Source: Halobacillus litoralis | GTDB taxonomy: Bacteria > Bacillota > Bacilli > Bacillales > Halobacillaceae | Assembly: GCF_020524025.1 (NCBI RefSeq) | Contig: NZ_JAIVKN010000001.1 | Location: forward strand, 1,195,457-1,259,456 | DNA: 64,000 nt | Direction of reading: 5' to 3' | Shown: one piece after another, positions 36,430-45,996 of the stretch | Numbering within the stretch: the first letter of the stretch is position 1 | Layout: each line of letters begins with the position of its first letter | Notes under the pieces: model-generated | Told to the model about the DNA's origin: nothing | The model's input: only the letters and a program-made list of their open reading frames with translations | The model's database searches: none | Translations under genes and position numbers: made by a program

Positions 36430-37332
36430 TCAAAATAAATGCCTGCGGAGCCACTTCTGCATCCATACAGCTGCCTGTATACCATCACCCATAGCAGTCG
36501 TAACAAACTGAGAGTGATTAACAATATCCCCCGCTGCCCACACCCCTTCTATATTTGTCATCTTCGTCCTGGGATCTACAAACAAGTGACCGTTTTCATC
36601 CAACATCACCCCCAGCTTATCGGCAAGCTTCGTTTGAACATCATTGCCCCCAAATCCAAGAAAAACTTTTTCAGTCTCCAGCTGAATCCCATCTTCGGTT
36701 TCCATACCTGTAACCAGTCCATTTTTATGAATCACTCTTTTTATGCTGACCTGTTGAACGAAAATCCGCGCCTCATGTAATTCACCTTGAGCTTCTAATG
36801 AAATTTCAGCCCCATCGTGATTCACAAAGGTAACATGGTTACACCAATAGCGGACAGCAAGTGCCATTCGGGCTCCGATATTACCAGAACCCAGCACCAT
36901 TGTCTTTTTCCCTACCGTCTCATATCCATCACAATCCGGACAGACATACAGAGAGAGACCAAGACATTCCCGAATTCCCTCAATAGCGGGAATGTTTTGC
37001 TTTATCCCTGTTGCAAATAGGAGGGTTCGACTTACAAAGCTTTCTCCCTGGGCCGTCTCGATAATAAAATCATCATAGGATTTATAGACATGAGAAACAA
37101 CCGCATGTCGTTGTTTCACCCCCAGCTGTTCTGCCTGCTTTTTCCCTCGTTCTAATAAATATGATCCCTTGACACCTTCTGGGTAGCCGAGAATATTATT
37201 ATACTGATTGCATAAAGAAGCACGTCCCTCCCCCGCATCAATGATTAATACGGACCTGAGATAACGACCTAACTGTATACTTGCCTGCAGACCGGCAATT
37301 CCACCACCAATGACAATACAATCATATATCAA
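36430..37332 (-). CDS. NAD(P)/FAD-dependent oxidoreductase (thioredoxin reductase-like)
   Basis: A 300-residue flavoprotein of the TrxB family. FAD motif VIGGGIAGLQASIQ at the N-terminus, NAD(P)H motif VLGSGNIGARMAL (about residue 145), and GVWAAGDIVNHSQFVTTA near the C-terminus. A CPDC pair (about residue 130) stands where thioredoxin reductase has CATC/CAVC, so it may be redox active, though with Pro-Asp between. No thioredoxin gene is adjacent. The start is taken as TTG at 37332, weakly supported by a GGGG upstream. Confidence 0.82.
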   Translation of the reverse strand: MIYDCIVIGGGIAGLQASIQLGRYLRSVLIIDAGEGRASLCNQYNNILGYPEGVKGSYLLERGKKQAEQLGVKQRHAVVSHVYKSYDDFIIETAQGESFVSRTLLFATGIKQNIPAIEGIRECLGLSLYVCPDCDGYETVGKKTMVLGSGNIGARMALAVRYWCNHVTFVNHDGAEISLEAQGELHEARIFVQQVSIKRVIHKNGLVTGMETEDGIQLETEKVFLGFGGNDVQTKLADKLGVMLDENGHLFVDPRTKMTNIEGVWAAGDIVNHSQFVTTAMGDGIQAAVWMQKWLRRHLF

Positions 37333-37445
37333 AAGCCCCGCATCCCTTCCGCATTTGCCCTTACTTTCCCCAGCATGATTTGTTTTACTCTCTTATAAGT
37401 ATTTGCTAAAATGATTGGATGAAAAAGGAAATAAGGGGCGTGCTT

Positions 37446-37820
37446 ATGAAAAAAGCTTTTCTTCTTACCTTGTTTTTCCTTTCTGCCTGCACTTCCTATA
37501 AAGAGATCCACTATTCAGGGGTGGGAGATCAATGGCAGGTAGAATACCATGCTGAAATCGTCGGAAATAAAAGCCAAAGAACCAGCTTTGTGATTACATA
37601 CATGGGTCAGTATCCGAAACCTAAAAAAATGACCTATCAGATTCAATCAGATCGTTTTTCTCACACAGGATCATCCAGCACCGACCGTGGTATCCAATCC
37701 ATCAACCGGGATGGATTGGACTGCCAATCATGCAAGACATTAACAAAAGATACAGATATTCAGGCGAAGATATGGTCAGATGGGCGCACAGAAGTTATTG
37801 ACTTAGACTTAATGGAGTAG
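37446..37820 (+). CDS. lipoprotein, unknown
   Basis: A 124-residue lipoprotein: signal peptide MKKAFLLTLFFLSAC with lipobox LSAC. The mature domain is short and beta-rich with two cysteines (DCQSC). The start at 37446 has AGGGG 7 nt upstream. Divergent from the oxidoreductase gene and 86 nt before the ABC-F gene. No family recognised. Confidence 0.75.
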   Translation: MKKAFLLTLFFLSACTSYKEIHYSGVGDQWQVEYHAEIVGNKSQRTSFVITYMGQYPKPKKMTYQIQSDRFSHTGSSSTDRGIQSINRDGLDCQSCKTLTKDTDIQAKIWSDGRTEVIDLDLME

Positions 37821-37906
37821 AATTTTGCACTTTTCCCCTGTCACTCTTCAACAATCCCCTTTATAATAGGTAAGGATGAACTTAACGAAGGAAAAGGTGT
37901 TAAACA

Positions 37907-39463
37907 ATGAGCTTACTCACAGTAAAAAATTTGAGTCACGGCTTCGGTGATCGTGCAATTTTCGAAGACGTGTCTTTTCGTTTATTAAAAGGAGAACACA
38001 TCGGTTTAATCGGCGCTAACGGCGAAGGAAAATCGACGTTTATGAATATTATTACCGGCAAGCTTGAGCCGGATGCTGGTAAGATTACCTGGTCGAAAAG
38101 AATCCGCATCGGTTATTTAGACCAGCATGCGGATCTGAAGCAGGGCATGACCATTCGAGACGTTCTGCGCACTGCCTTTCAGTACTTGTTTGATATGGAA
38201 CAGGAAATGAATGATTTGTTTGCCAAAATGGGAGAAGCCGGACCGGATGAACTCGAAGCTCTTCTTGAAGAAACTGGTGTTTTGCAGGATGCCCTGACAA
38301 ACAACGACTTCTATACAATTGATGCCAAAGTCGATGAAGTCGCAAATGGCCTTGGTCTGAACGACATTGGACTTGAACGTGATGTTCATGACTTAAGCGG
38401 AGGACAGCGTACAAAAGTACTGCTGGCAAAGCTTCTCTTAGAGAAACCTGATATTCTGCTTCTAGATGAGCCAACCAACTACCTGGATGTCGAACATATC
38501 GAATGGCTGCGTACCTACCTTCAGGAATATGAGAATGCGTTTATACTAATTTCCCATGATATTCCGTTTTTAAATAGTGTCGTCAATTTGATCTATCACA
38601 TGGAAAATCAGGAATTGAGCCGCTACCCGGGTGATTATAACGAATTCCTGCGTGTTTATGATATGAAAAAACAGCAGCTGGAAGCCGCTTATAAAAAGCA
38701 GCAGAAAGAGATCGCCAATCTGAAGGACTTCGTAGCTCGAAACAAAGCTAACGCAGCCACAAGTAAGATGGCGATGAGCCGCCAAAAGAAACTTGATAAG
38801 ATGGACGTCATTGAACTGGACTCGGAGAAACCAAAACCACAGTTTAATTTCAAACAGGCCAGGACTCCTGGTAAGTACTTGTTTGAAACGAAAGACCTGG
38901 TTATTGGTTATGACGAGCCGCTTTCAAGACCACTAAATCTTTCGATGGAACGTGGTCAGAAAATTGCTTTGTCCGGCGCGAACGGCATTGGTAAAACAAC
39001 CCTTCTCAAAAGTATTCTGGGTGAAATCAAACCGGTATCAGGATCTGTGGAACTTGGGGACCATCTGCACATTGGTTACTTCGAACAGGAACTGAAAGAC
39101 ATCGGCAGCAACACCTGTATCGAGGAAGTGTGGGAAGAATTCCGCCACTTCACCCAGTATGAAGTCCGTGCAGCTCTGGCAAAGTGCGGTCTGACCCGTA
39201 AACACATTGAAAGTAAAGTACAGGTTCTAAGCGGAGGGGAAAAAGCGAAAGTCCGCCTCTGCAAACTGATTAATAAAGAAACGAACCTGCTCGTATTGGA
39301 TGAACCGACAAACCACTTAGATGTCGATGCAAAAGCTGAATTAAAGCGCGCCCTAAAAGAATATAAAGGAAGCGTTCTGCTCATCTCTCACGAACCTGAA
39401 TTCTATCAGGATATTGTGACTGATGTTTGGAACTGTGAGGACTGGACTACAAAAGTATTTTAA
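37907..39463 (+). CDS. ykpA: ABC-F family ATPase (YkpA/YbiT-type)
   Basis: A 518-residue cytoplasmic protein with two fused ABC ATPase domains and no membrane segment. Walker A GANGEGKST and GANGIGKTT; signatures LSGGQRTKV and LSGGEKAKV; Walker B LLLDEPTNYLD and LVLDEPTNHLD; a basic linker (residues about 250-300). ABC-F proteins bind the ribosomal E site and assist translation or antibiotic protection; the YbiT/YkpA branch is mostly housekeeping. ATG after GAAAAGGTG. Single gene with its own terminator. Confidence 0.92.
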   Translation: MSLLTVKNLSHGFGDRAIFEDVSFRLLKGEHIGLIGANGEGKSTFMNIITGKLEPDAGKITWSKRIRIGYLDQHADLKQGMTIRDVLRTAFQYLFDMEQEMNDLFAKMGEAGPDELEALLEETGVLQDALTNNDFYTIDAKVDEVANGLGLNDIGLERDVHDLSGGQRTKVLLAKLLLEKPDILLLDEPTNYLDVEHIEWLRTYLQEYENAFILISHDIPFLNSVVNLIYHMENQELSRYPGDYNEFLRVYDMKKQQLEAAYKKQQKEIANLKDFVARNKANAATSKMAMSRQKKLDKMDVIELDSEKPKPQFNFKQARTPGKYLFETKDLVIGYDEPLSRPLNLSMERGQKIALSGANGIGKTTLLKSILGEIKPVSGSVELGDHLHIGYFEQELKDIGSNTCIEEVWEEFRHFTQYEVRAALAKCGLTRKHIESKVQVLSGGEKAKVRLCKLINKETNLLVLDEPTNHLDVDAKAELKRALKEYKGSVLLISHEPEFYQDIVTDVWNCEDWTTKVF

Positions 39464-39489
39464 TAGTCCCCTCTTTCCTGCTAAAGAAA

Positions 39490-39520
39490 GGAATCCCCAT
39501 ACAAGGGGGTTCCTTTTTTT
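39490..39520 (+). terminator. ABC-F gene terminator
   Basis: GGAATCCCC / GGGGGTTCC stem with 6-nt loop then T7. Confidence 0.85.
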
Positions 39521-39633
39521 ACTTTTTTATAAATAGCAATCTGGAACAAATCCGTTGTACGGTTGGATTTAATTGACACCGCTTTTTCCATAACCATCAT
39601 TTTCTATAATTTTTCCCTTCCAGGATTTCACGA

Positions 39634-39662
39634 TTGACACTAAAAACAATCGCTAATAGAAT
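39634..39662 (+). promoter_or_regulatory. SigA-type promoter of the YczE-family gene
   Basis: TTGACA (39634-39639), 17-nt spacer, TAGAAT (39657-39662), 62 nt before the start. Confidence 0.6.
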
Positions 39663-39723
39663 GTGGTCACGTTTCTGAGGAAGACCTCTGACGCAACTTT
39701 AATATGGAAGGGAGGAAGTGATC

Positions 39724-40365
39724 ATGATTTATCGCTCTGTGGTTTATTTAATAGGCATGCTCATTAATTTCTTTGGCGTAGCCTTACTAATCAACGCTAC
39801 ACTTGGCGCTGGATTTTGGACATCATTTTTTATAGGAGTATCCGACCACCTTGGCTATACAGTAGGGTTTTGGTACGGTGCTTTCCAACTGCTTATCATT
39901 TTCATTAACGCAAAATTAATGAACAAAATGCCGGAGACGAGGGCTGTTATACCGGTAGTTATGGAAAGTATAATATTAGACTTCTGGCTGGAGTTTGTCT
40001 TTGCAAATGTCGATCTTTCACAAGCTCCTTATCTACTACAGGTACTCACATTATTGACAGGGGTAGCGATTATCGGATTAGGGGTAGCGATTTATATTCT
40101 TCCGCAATTCCCCCGCGCACCTGTTGACCAGCTGTTTCTTGCCGTCAGTTCACGCTTTCAGATGAGTCTGCAGGCTGGTCAAACGACAATAGCGGTAATC
40201 ATGACTTCTCTTGCCCTTTTGATCGGAGGACCTGTCGGACTTGGTACACTGGCTCCAATGTTATTTTTGGGACCCGTGATTCAATTTTGTTATACGAGAG
40301 CGTACCCGCTCTATTACAAATTCCATCCATCTGGTGAAAAAGCTTATCAGCACGCTCTTGAATAA
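39724..40365 (+). CDS. YczE/YyaS/YitT-family membrane protein
   Basis: A 213-residue integral membrane protein with five to six helices: VVYLIGMLINFFGVALLI, FQLLIIFINAKLM, VLTLLTGVAIIGLGVAIYILP and two more. The family includes B. subtilis YczE, needed for antibiotic synthetase output, but its biochemical function is unknown. ATG at 39724, 8 nt after GGGAGG; a GTG at 39718 overlaps the spacing. Single gene between a promoter and a strong terminator. Confidence 0.85.
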   Translation: MIYRSVVYLIGMLINFFGVALLINATLGAGFWTSFFIGVSDHLGYTVGFWYGAFQLLIIFINAKLMNKMPETRAVIPVVMESIILDFWLEFVFANVDLSQAPYLLQVLTLLTGVAIIGLGVAIYILPQFPRAPVDQLFLAVSSRFQMSLQAGQTTIAVIMTSLALLIGGPVGLGTLAPMLFLGPVIQFCYTRAYPLYYKFHPSGEKAYQHALE

Positions 40366-40375
40366 GAGTAATAAT

Positions 40376-40421
40376 AAAAAAGAAGGAAGAGACTTCGATG
40401 CAGCTCTCTTCCTTCTTTTTT
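40376..40421 (+). terminator. terminator after the YczE-family gene
   Basis: A 17-bp stem (AAAAAAGAAGGAAGAGA and its complement) with a 12-nt loop, running into Ts. The 261 nt from here to the nitroreductase gene hold nothing else I can identify. Confidence 0.85.
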
Positions 40422-40682
40422 AATGATTTTCTTTTTGTTTATCTTTCATTGTGCCCTGATAAAATCCTAATTTATCCCTCTGCTTTATTATAAACTTTCC
40501 CCCCGTTCAACAAGTCCTTCTTGAATATCAGAGTAAACAAGGGGATAGAACAGTCTCTTCTCCTACACCTTCACATAAGAATTTAAACTGATGTCTACTT
40601 TAAGTAAAAGCATAAGTCATGAATCTTATAAAGACTTTGTGATATAGTACAAAATGAAAATTTGGTTTGGGAGGAAAAAAAA

Positions 40683-41360
40683 ATGATCAACAAAGAGGAT
40701 AAAAAGCAACAAATTTTAGAAGCTGCTGAATTTCGATATGCTACAAAGAACTTTGATCCTGATCGAATCATTCCTGAAGAAGACTTCCGCTTTCTTTTAG
40801 AGGTTGGACGTCTTTCTCCAAGCTCTTTTGGTTATGAACCCTGGCGCTTTGTGGTCGTACAAAATGAGGAATTAAGACAGAAGATTAAAGATACGGCCTG
40901 GGGAGCCTTTGGTAAACTTCCAGATGCCAGTCATTTTGTCATTTTTCTATCACGCACCCGGAAAGATACCCAATATGACTCGGCCTACTTAAAAGAACAG
41001 CTGAAGACTGTGAAAGGTCTGCCGGATGAACATGCACAGAAGTTTATCAGCCGAATAGAAGAATTTCAAAAAGAGGACTTCCAGCTCCTAGATGGAGACC
41101 GGCCGCTCTTTGACTGGGCCAGTAAACAAACGTACATCGCTCTTTCGAATATGATGACAGCTGCCGCTGAAATTGGCATCGATTCCTGTCCAATCGAAGG
41201 ATTCCCAATGAAAGAAATGAATCAGCTTCTTGAAGAAGAAGGTTTGTTGGAAGACGGTAGTTTCGGAATTTCTGTGATGTGTGCGTTTGGTTACCGTGCG
41301 GAGGATCAGCCTGAGAAAAAGCGCCGTTCCTTTGACGATATCGTTCAATGGATCGATTAA
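40683..41360 (+). CDS. nitroreductase-family NAD(P)H-dependent oxidoreductase
   Basis: A 225-residue FMN-dependent oxidoreductase. FRYATKNFDPDRIIPEEDF and RLSPSSFGYEPWRFVVVQNEE are the FMN-binding start of the NfsB/YdgI-type family; ASKQTYIALSNMMTAAAEIGIDSCPIEGF is the middle part. It would reduce quinones or nitroaromatics. Start at 40683 after GGGAGGAAAA; the ORF extends 7 codons upstream through the ribosome binding site. Converges on the CYP102 gene. Confidence 0.9.
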   Translation: MINKEDKKQQILEAAEFRYATKNFDPDRIIPEEDFRFLLEVGRLSPSSFGYEPWRFVVVQNEELRQKIKDTAWGAFGKLPDASHFVIFLSRTRKDTQYDSAYLKEQLKTVKGLPDEHAQKFISRIEEFQKEDFQLLDGDRPLFDWASKQTYIALSNMMTAAAEIGIDSCPIEGFPMKEMNQLLEEEGLLEDGSFGISVMCAFGYRAEDQPEKKRRSFDDIVQWID

Positions 41361-41408
41361 TTTCTTTCCTAAGATGATACACTGTATTCGGTGATTATTT
41401 ACATGAAA

Positions 41409-41443
41409 CAAGCTCAGAGAAAGTTCTCTGAGCTTGTTTTTTT
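41409..41443 (+). terminator. bidirectional terminator between nitroreductase and CYP102
   Basis: AAGCTCAGAGAA / TTCTCTGAGCTT stem with T7 downstream. Confidence 0.85.
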
Positions 41444-41476
41444 AAGAGTACAAACAACTATTTAAAAGTTGATTTA

Positions 41477-44400
41477 TTATGCTCCAGCCCACACATCTTT
41501 TGCAATCCGTCCTGATTGTTCCAGATGATTGAACCATGCAGCTGCTTCCTCTTCACTGATCTTGTGTTTGTTTCGATAATTTCTGATTAAAGTTTCTGTC
41601 ACTTCTGGAGCCATCTTACTTCCATCACCGCAGATATAAAGATGCGCTCCTTTTTCAAGAAGTTCAAGGAGGTGGTCCGCTTGTGCATCCATTAGATGCT
41701 GAACATACACCTTCGTTTCCTGGTCTTGACGGGAAAAGGCTGTATGAAGAGTGACAAGACCTTTTTCCTCAGCATCTTTCAGTTCTTCTTTATACAAAAA
41801 GTCCTGCTCGGGGTGTCGACAGCCGAAATAAAGATGAGCCTCTCCTAATTCAGCACCACCTTTCTGCAAGACCTCCCTTGACTGAAGAAAGCCTCTGAAT
41901 GGGGCGATTCCCGTCCCGGGCCCTACCATAATGATTGGTGTTCCCGGGTCCTCAGGAAGTTGGAAGTCGGTTTCAGGTGTCCGGATAAAGCAGGCAATTT
42001 TATCTGATGATTCACGAGAAGCAAGATAGTTTGAACTGATCCCCTGAAAGACACCTTTTCCACTCCAAGCCTGACCATTGACGACTCCCACTGTGATACT
42101 GGTCTGCTCCTCTCTCACAAGTGGAGAGCTCGAGATGGAATAATACCGGATTCGTAAAGATGGCAGCAAGGCAAGAAATTGTTCAAACTCCATCATACAA
42201 GATGGATACTCTTCCAATAACTCGAGCATTGTCTGCCGTTTATTTAAGATTTCTTTTTTATAGATTTCATCCTCCAACAACTGCTCTAACTCCTGTTTGT
42301 GGGGAGGACAAGGGTTACTAGCAGCGAGTTCACGGATTTGAGCTCGTGTTGCTGGTTCCTGCAGTTCTACATAAGAAGACAACAGTTCCCCAAGCTGTAC
42401 CGGCTGATTTGTAGGGAGATGGGCGGCCTTCCCTGTTCCTTCTCCAAGCACCACAAATGCCTCCCGCTTCAAATCGAAACGTTCCAGAGCACGAGCGATG
42501 AGTTGTGGATGGTTTTCAGGGAGTACTCCTAAGTGATCGCCTTCTTTATATGAAACACCCTCAGGCAGCTTCAATTCGATATGGCGTGTGCTGCGTTCTC
42601 CGGAATTTTGAAGTTCCCGGTTCTCCACTACTTCTGCTGTAAACGCATCATAGGTGCGCGCAAGTGGTGTATAGCTGGAGCCACTGACGAAACTCATAGA
42701 GATCGAACTAGAAGTATCCGATGATTCTTCCATTTCAAGATCGAAATGAGAAGCAAGGTTTTCCCATAGCTGTTTCTCCCATTTTTCGAACTCACCATCA
42801 AAGTCGTCACTCGCATCCCCTTCTCCACGAGGTACTATTTTTTCAGCTCCCTTAGCTTGAAGCTGCTCATCGATTAAAACAGGGATACGCTGGTACGTAT
42901 TGGCCCAGTTGCGGTCACCACAGCCGAATACCGCGTAAGAAACCCCTGAGAGCTCATCGTCCGCGAGTGTTGGAATCCATTCCACAAATGCAGCAGCATT
43001 ATCAGGTGGATGTCCATTATAAGAAGCTGATACCAGGACAACTGCACCTTCTTTCGGAAGATGGTTCGTATAATTATCAAGCGGTTCTACATTTGTGTTA
43101 AAGCCTAGAGCGGATCCTTTTTCGGCTATTTCACGTGCTACACCTTCTGCTGTTCCCAGGTTTGAACCATATAAGACAAGCAGGGGTGTGCCATGGGAAG
43201 TCGAAGCCATAGCCACATGCTCTTCGGCCTCTTCTTTCATAGAATTGTCAGACGGCATTTGAAACAATGACCCTTCTTTTCGTTGGCGGACTTTCATCGT
43301 CAGTCCTTCCGGCTTTAATGTCAGTGTCTCTTTTACATCAAGCTGATAATTCGAATGATCATTCAACTCAAAATGCTGAAGCACCATTCCAAGAACTAGT
43401 GTTGCTTCATGCAGAGCGAACTGCTGTCCAATACAAGCACGCTGGCCGTTACCAAATGGTTTATATGCCTGGTGTGGTACAGAAGAGGGGTCCTCAAATC
43501 GTTCCGGTTTAAAGGATTCCACGTCATCTCCCCACACAGCTGTATCCCGGTGAAGTTCAGGGATAAGTAAAGTAAACGTATCGCCTTTTTCCACAGCATA
43601 TTCACCTGCAAGGGTTGTATCTTCTTTTGCATACAGTGTGAAAGCTGGTGCGGTCGGCCATAATCTCAACGTTTCGTTAAGGATCATACGTACATATTTT
43701 AATTGCTTCACTTGTTTATAGGAAGGTGTATCCTCACCAAGGACCTCGTCAACTTCCTTGTATGCCTTCTGCAGTTTGTCAGGATTTTTAAGTAAGTAAT
43801 AGATGGCGAAAGAAAGCAGTCCACTTGTTGTCTCATGACCAGCAATTAAAAAGGTGATGATTTGAAACCGGATATTTTCATCGTCCAGTTTTTCACCTGT
43901 CTCAGGATCCTTTCCTTTTAACATGTGGGAAAGCAAATCGTTTTCCCCTTGATCCCCGTCCTGCTTACGCTCTTCTATTAAGTCATCAACAAGATTAAAC
44001 ATGTAGTCAATGTCTTCTTTATATTGACGCTTGGTTTTAACCATCAGCTTGTCTTGAATTCCAAGACGCTGACTCTGGTTCATCGACTCATCAAGAGCAC
44101 GAACCATTTTTTCTACAAAGGGATGCATATTTTCCCGGTAAAAGCTGTTGAAACGGAAATCAAATCCACATAACCCAATTGTATCAAGAGTTAACCGTGT
44201 CATGTCATCAGGTACTTCTATCGCTTCATTTGGGTTAAGACGTTTCCATTTCTGAATCAGCTGCATCGCAAGGTCCAGCATTTTCTCGTGATAGCCTTTC
44301 ATAGCCTGCTGACTGAAGCTTGGTAAAAGAATGTTGTGTGCCTTCTGCCAGTTTGGTTCTCCCGTTCCACTTGTAAATAGGCCGTCCCCGCCGAAAGCGC

Positions 44401-44641
44401 GGACTTTCTGTAGAGCAGGACCAATCTTCTTATCAAAACGCTTCTCATCCGTTATTTCAGCCGCAAATTTTGCACTCGAGACAAATGTGCTGGTTCTACC
44501 CGGAAACTGGAATTGATAAATAGGGCCAAGCTCCCTTGCCATCTTCATGAACGACTGGATGGGCTTATCACGATCTAAAGCTGGCAGATTTCCAAGCGGT
44601 CCGTACCCTTTTGGTCTTGGTAGATTTTCAGTATGGTTCAT
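41477..44641 (-). CDS. self-sufficient cytochrome P450 / NADPH-P450 reductase (CYP102A, BM3 type)
   Basis: A 1054-residue soluble fusion enzyme that hydroxylates fatty acids near the omega end using NADPH and O2. Heme domain (1 to about 455): I-helix AGHETTSG, ExxR in NETLRLW, heme Cys in [10 protein letters not shown]. Then a flavodoxin-like FMN domain (about 475-640, [12 protein letters not shown]) and a FAD/NADPH domain (about 655-1054, [25 protein letters not shown] end). Compared with BM3, the Arg47-position GR is kept, Tyr51 is Phe, and the Phe87 segment GDGLFTSG is kept while the next Trp is Gly. B. subtilis counterparts are CypB and CypD. Downstream of its TetR repressor in one operon. 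Confidence 0.96.
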   Translation of the reverse strand: MNHTENLPRPKGYGPLGNLPALDRDKPIQSFMKMARELGPIYQFQFPGRTSTFVSSAKFAAEITDEKRFDKKIGPALQKVRAFGGDGLFTSGTGEPNWQKAHNILLPSFSQQAMKGYHEKMLDLAMQLIQKWKRLNPNEAIEVPDDMTRLTLDTIGLCGFDFRFNSFYRENMHPFVEKMVRALDESMNQSQRLGIQDKLMVKTKRQYKEDIDYMFNLVDDLIEERKQDGDQGENDLLSHMLKGKDPETGEKLDDENIRFQIITFLIAGHETTSGLLSFAIYYLLKNPDKLQKAYKEVDEVLGEDTPSYKQVKQLKYVRMILNETLRLWPTAPAFTLYAKEDTTLAGEYAVEKGDTFTLLIPELHRDTAVWGDDVESFKPERFEDPSSVPHQAYKPFGNGQRACIGQQFALHEATLVLGMVLQHFELNDHSNYQLDVKETLTLKPEGLTMKVRQRKEGSLFQMPSDNSMKEEAEEHVAMASTSHGTPLLVLYGSNLGTAEGVAREIAEKGSALGFNTNVEPLDNYTNHLPKEGAVVLVSASYNGHPPDNAAAFVEWIPTLADDELSGVSYAVFGCGDRNWANTYQRIPVLIDEQLQAKGAEKIVPRGEGDASDDFDGEFEKWEKQLWENLASHFDLEMEESSDTSSSISMSFVSGSSYTPLARTYDAFTAEVVENRELQNSGERSTRHIELKLPEGVSYKEGDHLGVLPENHPQLIARALERFDLKREAFVVLGEGTGKAAHLPTNQPVQLGELLSSYVELQEPATRAQIRELAASNPCPPHKQELEQLLEDEIYKKEILNKRQTMLELLEEYPSCMMEFEQFLALLPSLRIRYYSISSSPLVREEQTSITVGVVNGQAWSGKGVFQGISSNYLASRESSDKIACFIRTPETDFQLPEDPGTPIIMVGPGTGIAPFRGFLQSREVLQKGGAELGEAHLYFGCRHPEQDFLYKEELKDAEEKGLVTLHTAFSRQDQETKVYVQHLMDAQADHLLELLEKGAHLYICGDGSKMAPEVTETLIRNYRNKHKISEEEAAAWFNHLEQSGRIAKDVWAGA

Positions 44642-44666
44642 GAACCATCACCTCTTTCATAGTTTA

Positions 44667-44684
44667 GGAATGAATGTTCATTCC
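44667..44684 (-). promoter_or_regulatory. TetR (BM3R1/FatR-type) operator in front of CYP102
   Basis: GGAATGAATGTTCATTCC: perfect 8-bp arms around 2 nt, nearly the known BM3R1 site (GGAATGAACGTTCATTCC). Lies between the TetR stop and the P450 start, 26 nt from the latter. Confidence 0.8.
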
Positions 44685-44706
44685 GTACATGGGATAAGAG
44701 ACGCCA

Positions 44707-45276
44707 TCAATCATGATGGCGGACTGCATCCCAGCAACTCTCTTCTACACCTTTTAACAATTCTTCTGATACCTCTATCTCACCAGCACGAATCAGCTGC
44801 TGTAATTCCAGGAATCCACCAAAAATGATCGCAATTAAGGCTAGAGACGGTAGGTCCCGAATTTCCTTCTTCTCTTTTCCACGATCAAGAAAATCCCTTA
44901 AAATAGACCAAAGATGAGTGAAATAATCCTTACTCCTATCATCAAGAAAATAAGCAGCATTATGAGTCTTAATAAAATACAGCGCATGTTCATGCTCATT
45001 TGTGAAACGGACCAGCCGATGGAATAAATGATGGAATTGGTTTCGAACACCGCTCTGGTGAGGAAAGTCCTCTTCCAAAAGCGAAGTCAAAACACCCACA
45101 TGGTGCTGGAACAGAGTGTTAACGAGAACTTCTTTGTTCTCAAAATAACGATAAATGGTTCCAGCACCGACTCTTGCATCATTGGCAATCATCGGTATCG
45201 TAGTGGCGTCAAAACCTCGCTCTGCAAACAACGTCAGCGCGCTGTGCAGGATGTTATCTCGTTTGGTTGTTGCCAT
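44707..45276 (-). CDS. TetR-family repressor of the CYP102 operon (BM3R1/FatR-like)
   Basis: A 189-residue regulator. N-terminal helix-turn-helix: RDNILHSALTLFAERGFDATTIPMIANDARVGAGTIYRYFENKE, as three sub-segments of the TetR domain (residues 5-50). The C-terminal ligand-binding domain would sense fatty acids, as BM3R1 and FatR do. It precedes the P450 gene by 66 nt on the same strand, and two operator copies flank it, so it should repress both itself and CYP102 until a fatty acid inducer binds. ATG follows GAAGGAGAG. Confidence 0.9.
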   Translation of the reverse strand: MATTKRDNILHSALTLFAERGFDATTIPMIANDARVGAGTIYRYFENKEVLVNTLFQHHVGVLTSLLEEDFPHQSGVRNQFHHLFHRLVRFTNEHEHALYFIKTHNAAYFLDDRSKDYFTHLWSILRDFLDRGKEKKEIRDLPSLALIAIIFGGFLELQQLIRAGEIEVSEELLKGVEESCWDAVRHHD

Positions 45277-45296
45277 TGGTGACTCTCCTTCAAAGC

Positions 45297-45314
45297 GGAA
45301 TGATTATTCATTCC
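45297..45314 (-). promoter_or_regulatory. second BM3R1-type operator in front of the TetR gene
   Basis: GGAATGATTATTCATTCC has the same arms (7 of 8 matches) as the 44667 site and lies just downstream of the promoter of the TetR gene: autoregulation. Confidence 0.75.
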
Positions 45315-45320
45315 ACTAAA

Positions 45321-45349
45321 ATATTAGTACAAATTCTCAATCTATTCAA
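45321..45349 (-). promoter_or_regulatory. promoter of the TetR-CYP102 operon
   Basis: On the minus strand, TTGAAT (45349-45344), 17-nt spacer, TAATAT (45326-45321), with the operator starting 7 nt further on. Confidence 0.6.
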
Positions 45350-45488
45350 TCATTAAAAAGACTCAAATGGGTGAATACACACAAACCAGGTCTCCAATTA
45401 CATCCGCTTTCTTTCCCTTCCCCCTTCTTTTAAAAAAGAAACTTCATTAAACGGGACCTTCTCTCCTGTGTTCCGTTAATAGATAGGA

Positions 45489-45893
45489 TCAAAAATCCAC
45501 AAAAAAAGGGTGATTTGATTCGTCCACACAACGCTCAATTCGTTCTTTAAAATTCCCATATGTAACCATTTCATTCACTTGACTTAAAGGGAAAAAGCCG
45601 ACTTCCAGCGCTTCTTCTGTTGTTGTCAGCTCCCCGCCAATCGCTCTTCCTAGAAATAAAGCGTTACAAATCGAACGTTCAACATTCTGGAAGACTCCGC
45701 AGAATTTCGTTATTTCTATATCCAGCCCGCACTCCTCTTTCGCCTCCCGCACAGCCGCATCTTTCAGGGATTCTCCCTCTTCTACTTGTCCACCAGGCAT
45801 TTCCCAGCCCCGTTTTGGTCCTTTAATTAACAAAATTTCCTCATTCTCATTCCTTATAACCGTCGCTGCTGATACGATATGCTTTGGCGGCAT
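45489..45893 (-). CDS. Nudix hydrolase
   Basis: A 134-residue Nudix-fold pyrophosphohydrolase. The Nudix box is complete (GX5EX7REUXEEXGU): GGQVEEGESLKDAAV followed by REAKEECGLDI. It hydrolyses a nucleoside diphosphate linked to another group; the substrate is unknown. Stands alone between the TetR promoter region and the UDG-VOC gene. Confidence 0.9.
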   Translation of the reverse strand: MPPKHIVSAATVIRNENEEILLIKGPKRGWEMPGGQVEEGESLKDAAVREAKEECGLDIEITKFCGVFQNVERSICNALFLGRAIGGELTTTEEALEVGFFPLSQVNEMVTYGNFKERIERCVDESNHPFFVDF

Positions 45894-45996
45894 CCGACTT
45901 CTCTCCCTTATTTTTCTTTTTTCATACGAAATCCATGTTCATTCACTATGGACCTTTTATGTAAATAAGCTGATTTTAAAATATGTTATTCCTCCC

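Noticed and set aside
37329..37511. 60-codon minus-strand frame ending at the start of the flavin oxidoreductase gene
   Set aside because: Overlaps the lipoprotein gene on the other strand, which has a signal peptide and ribosome binding site.
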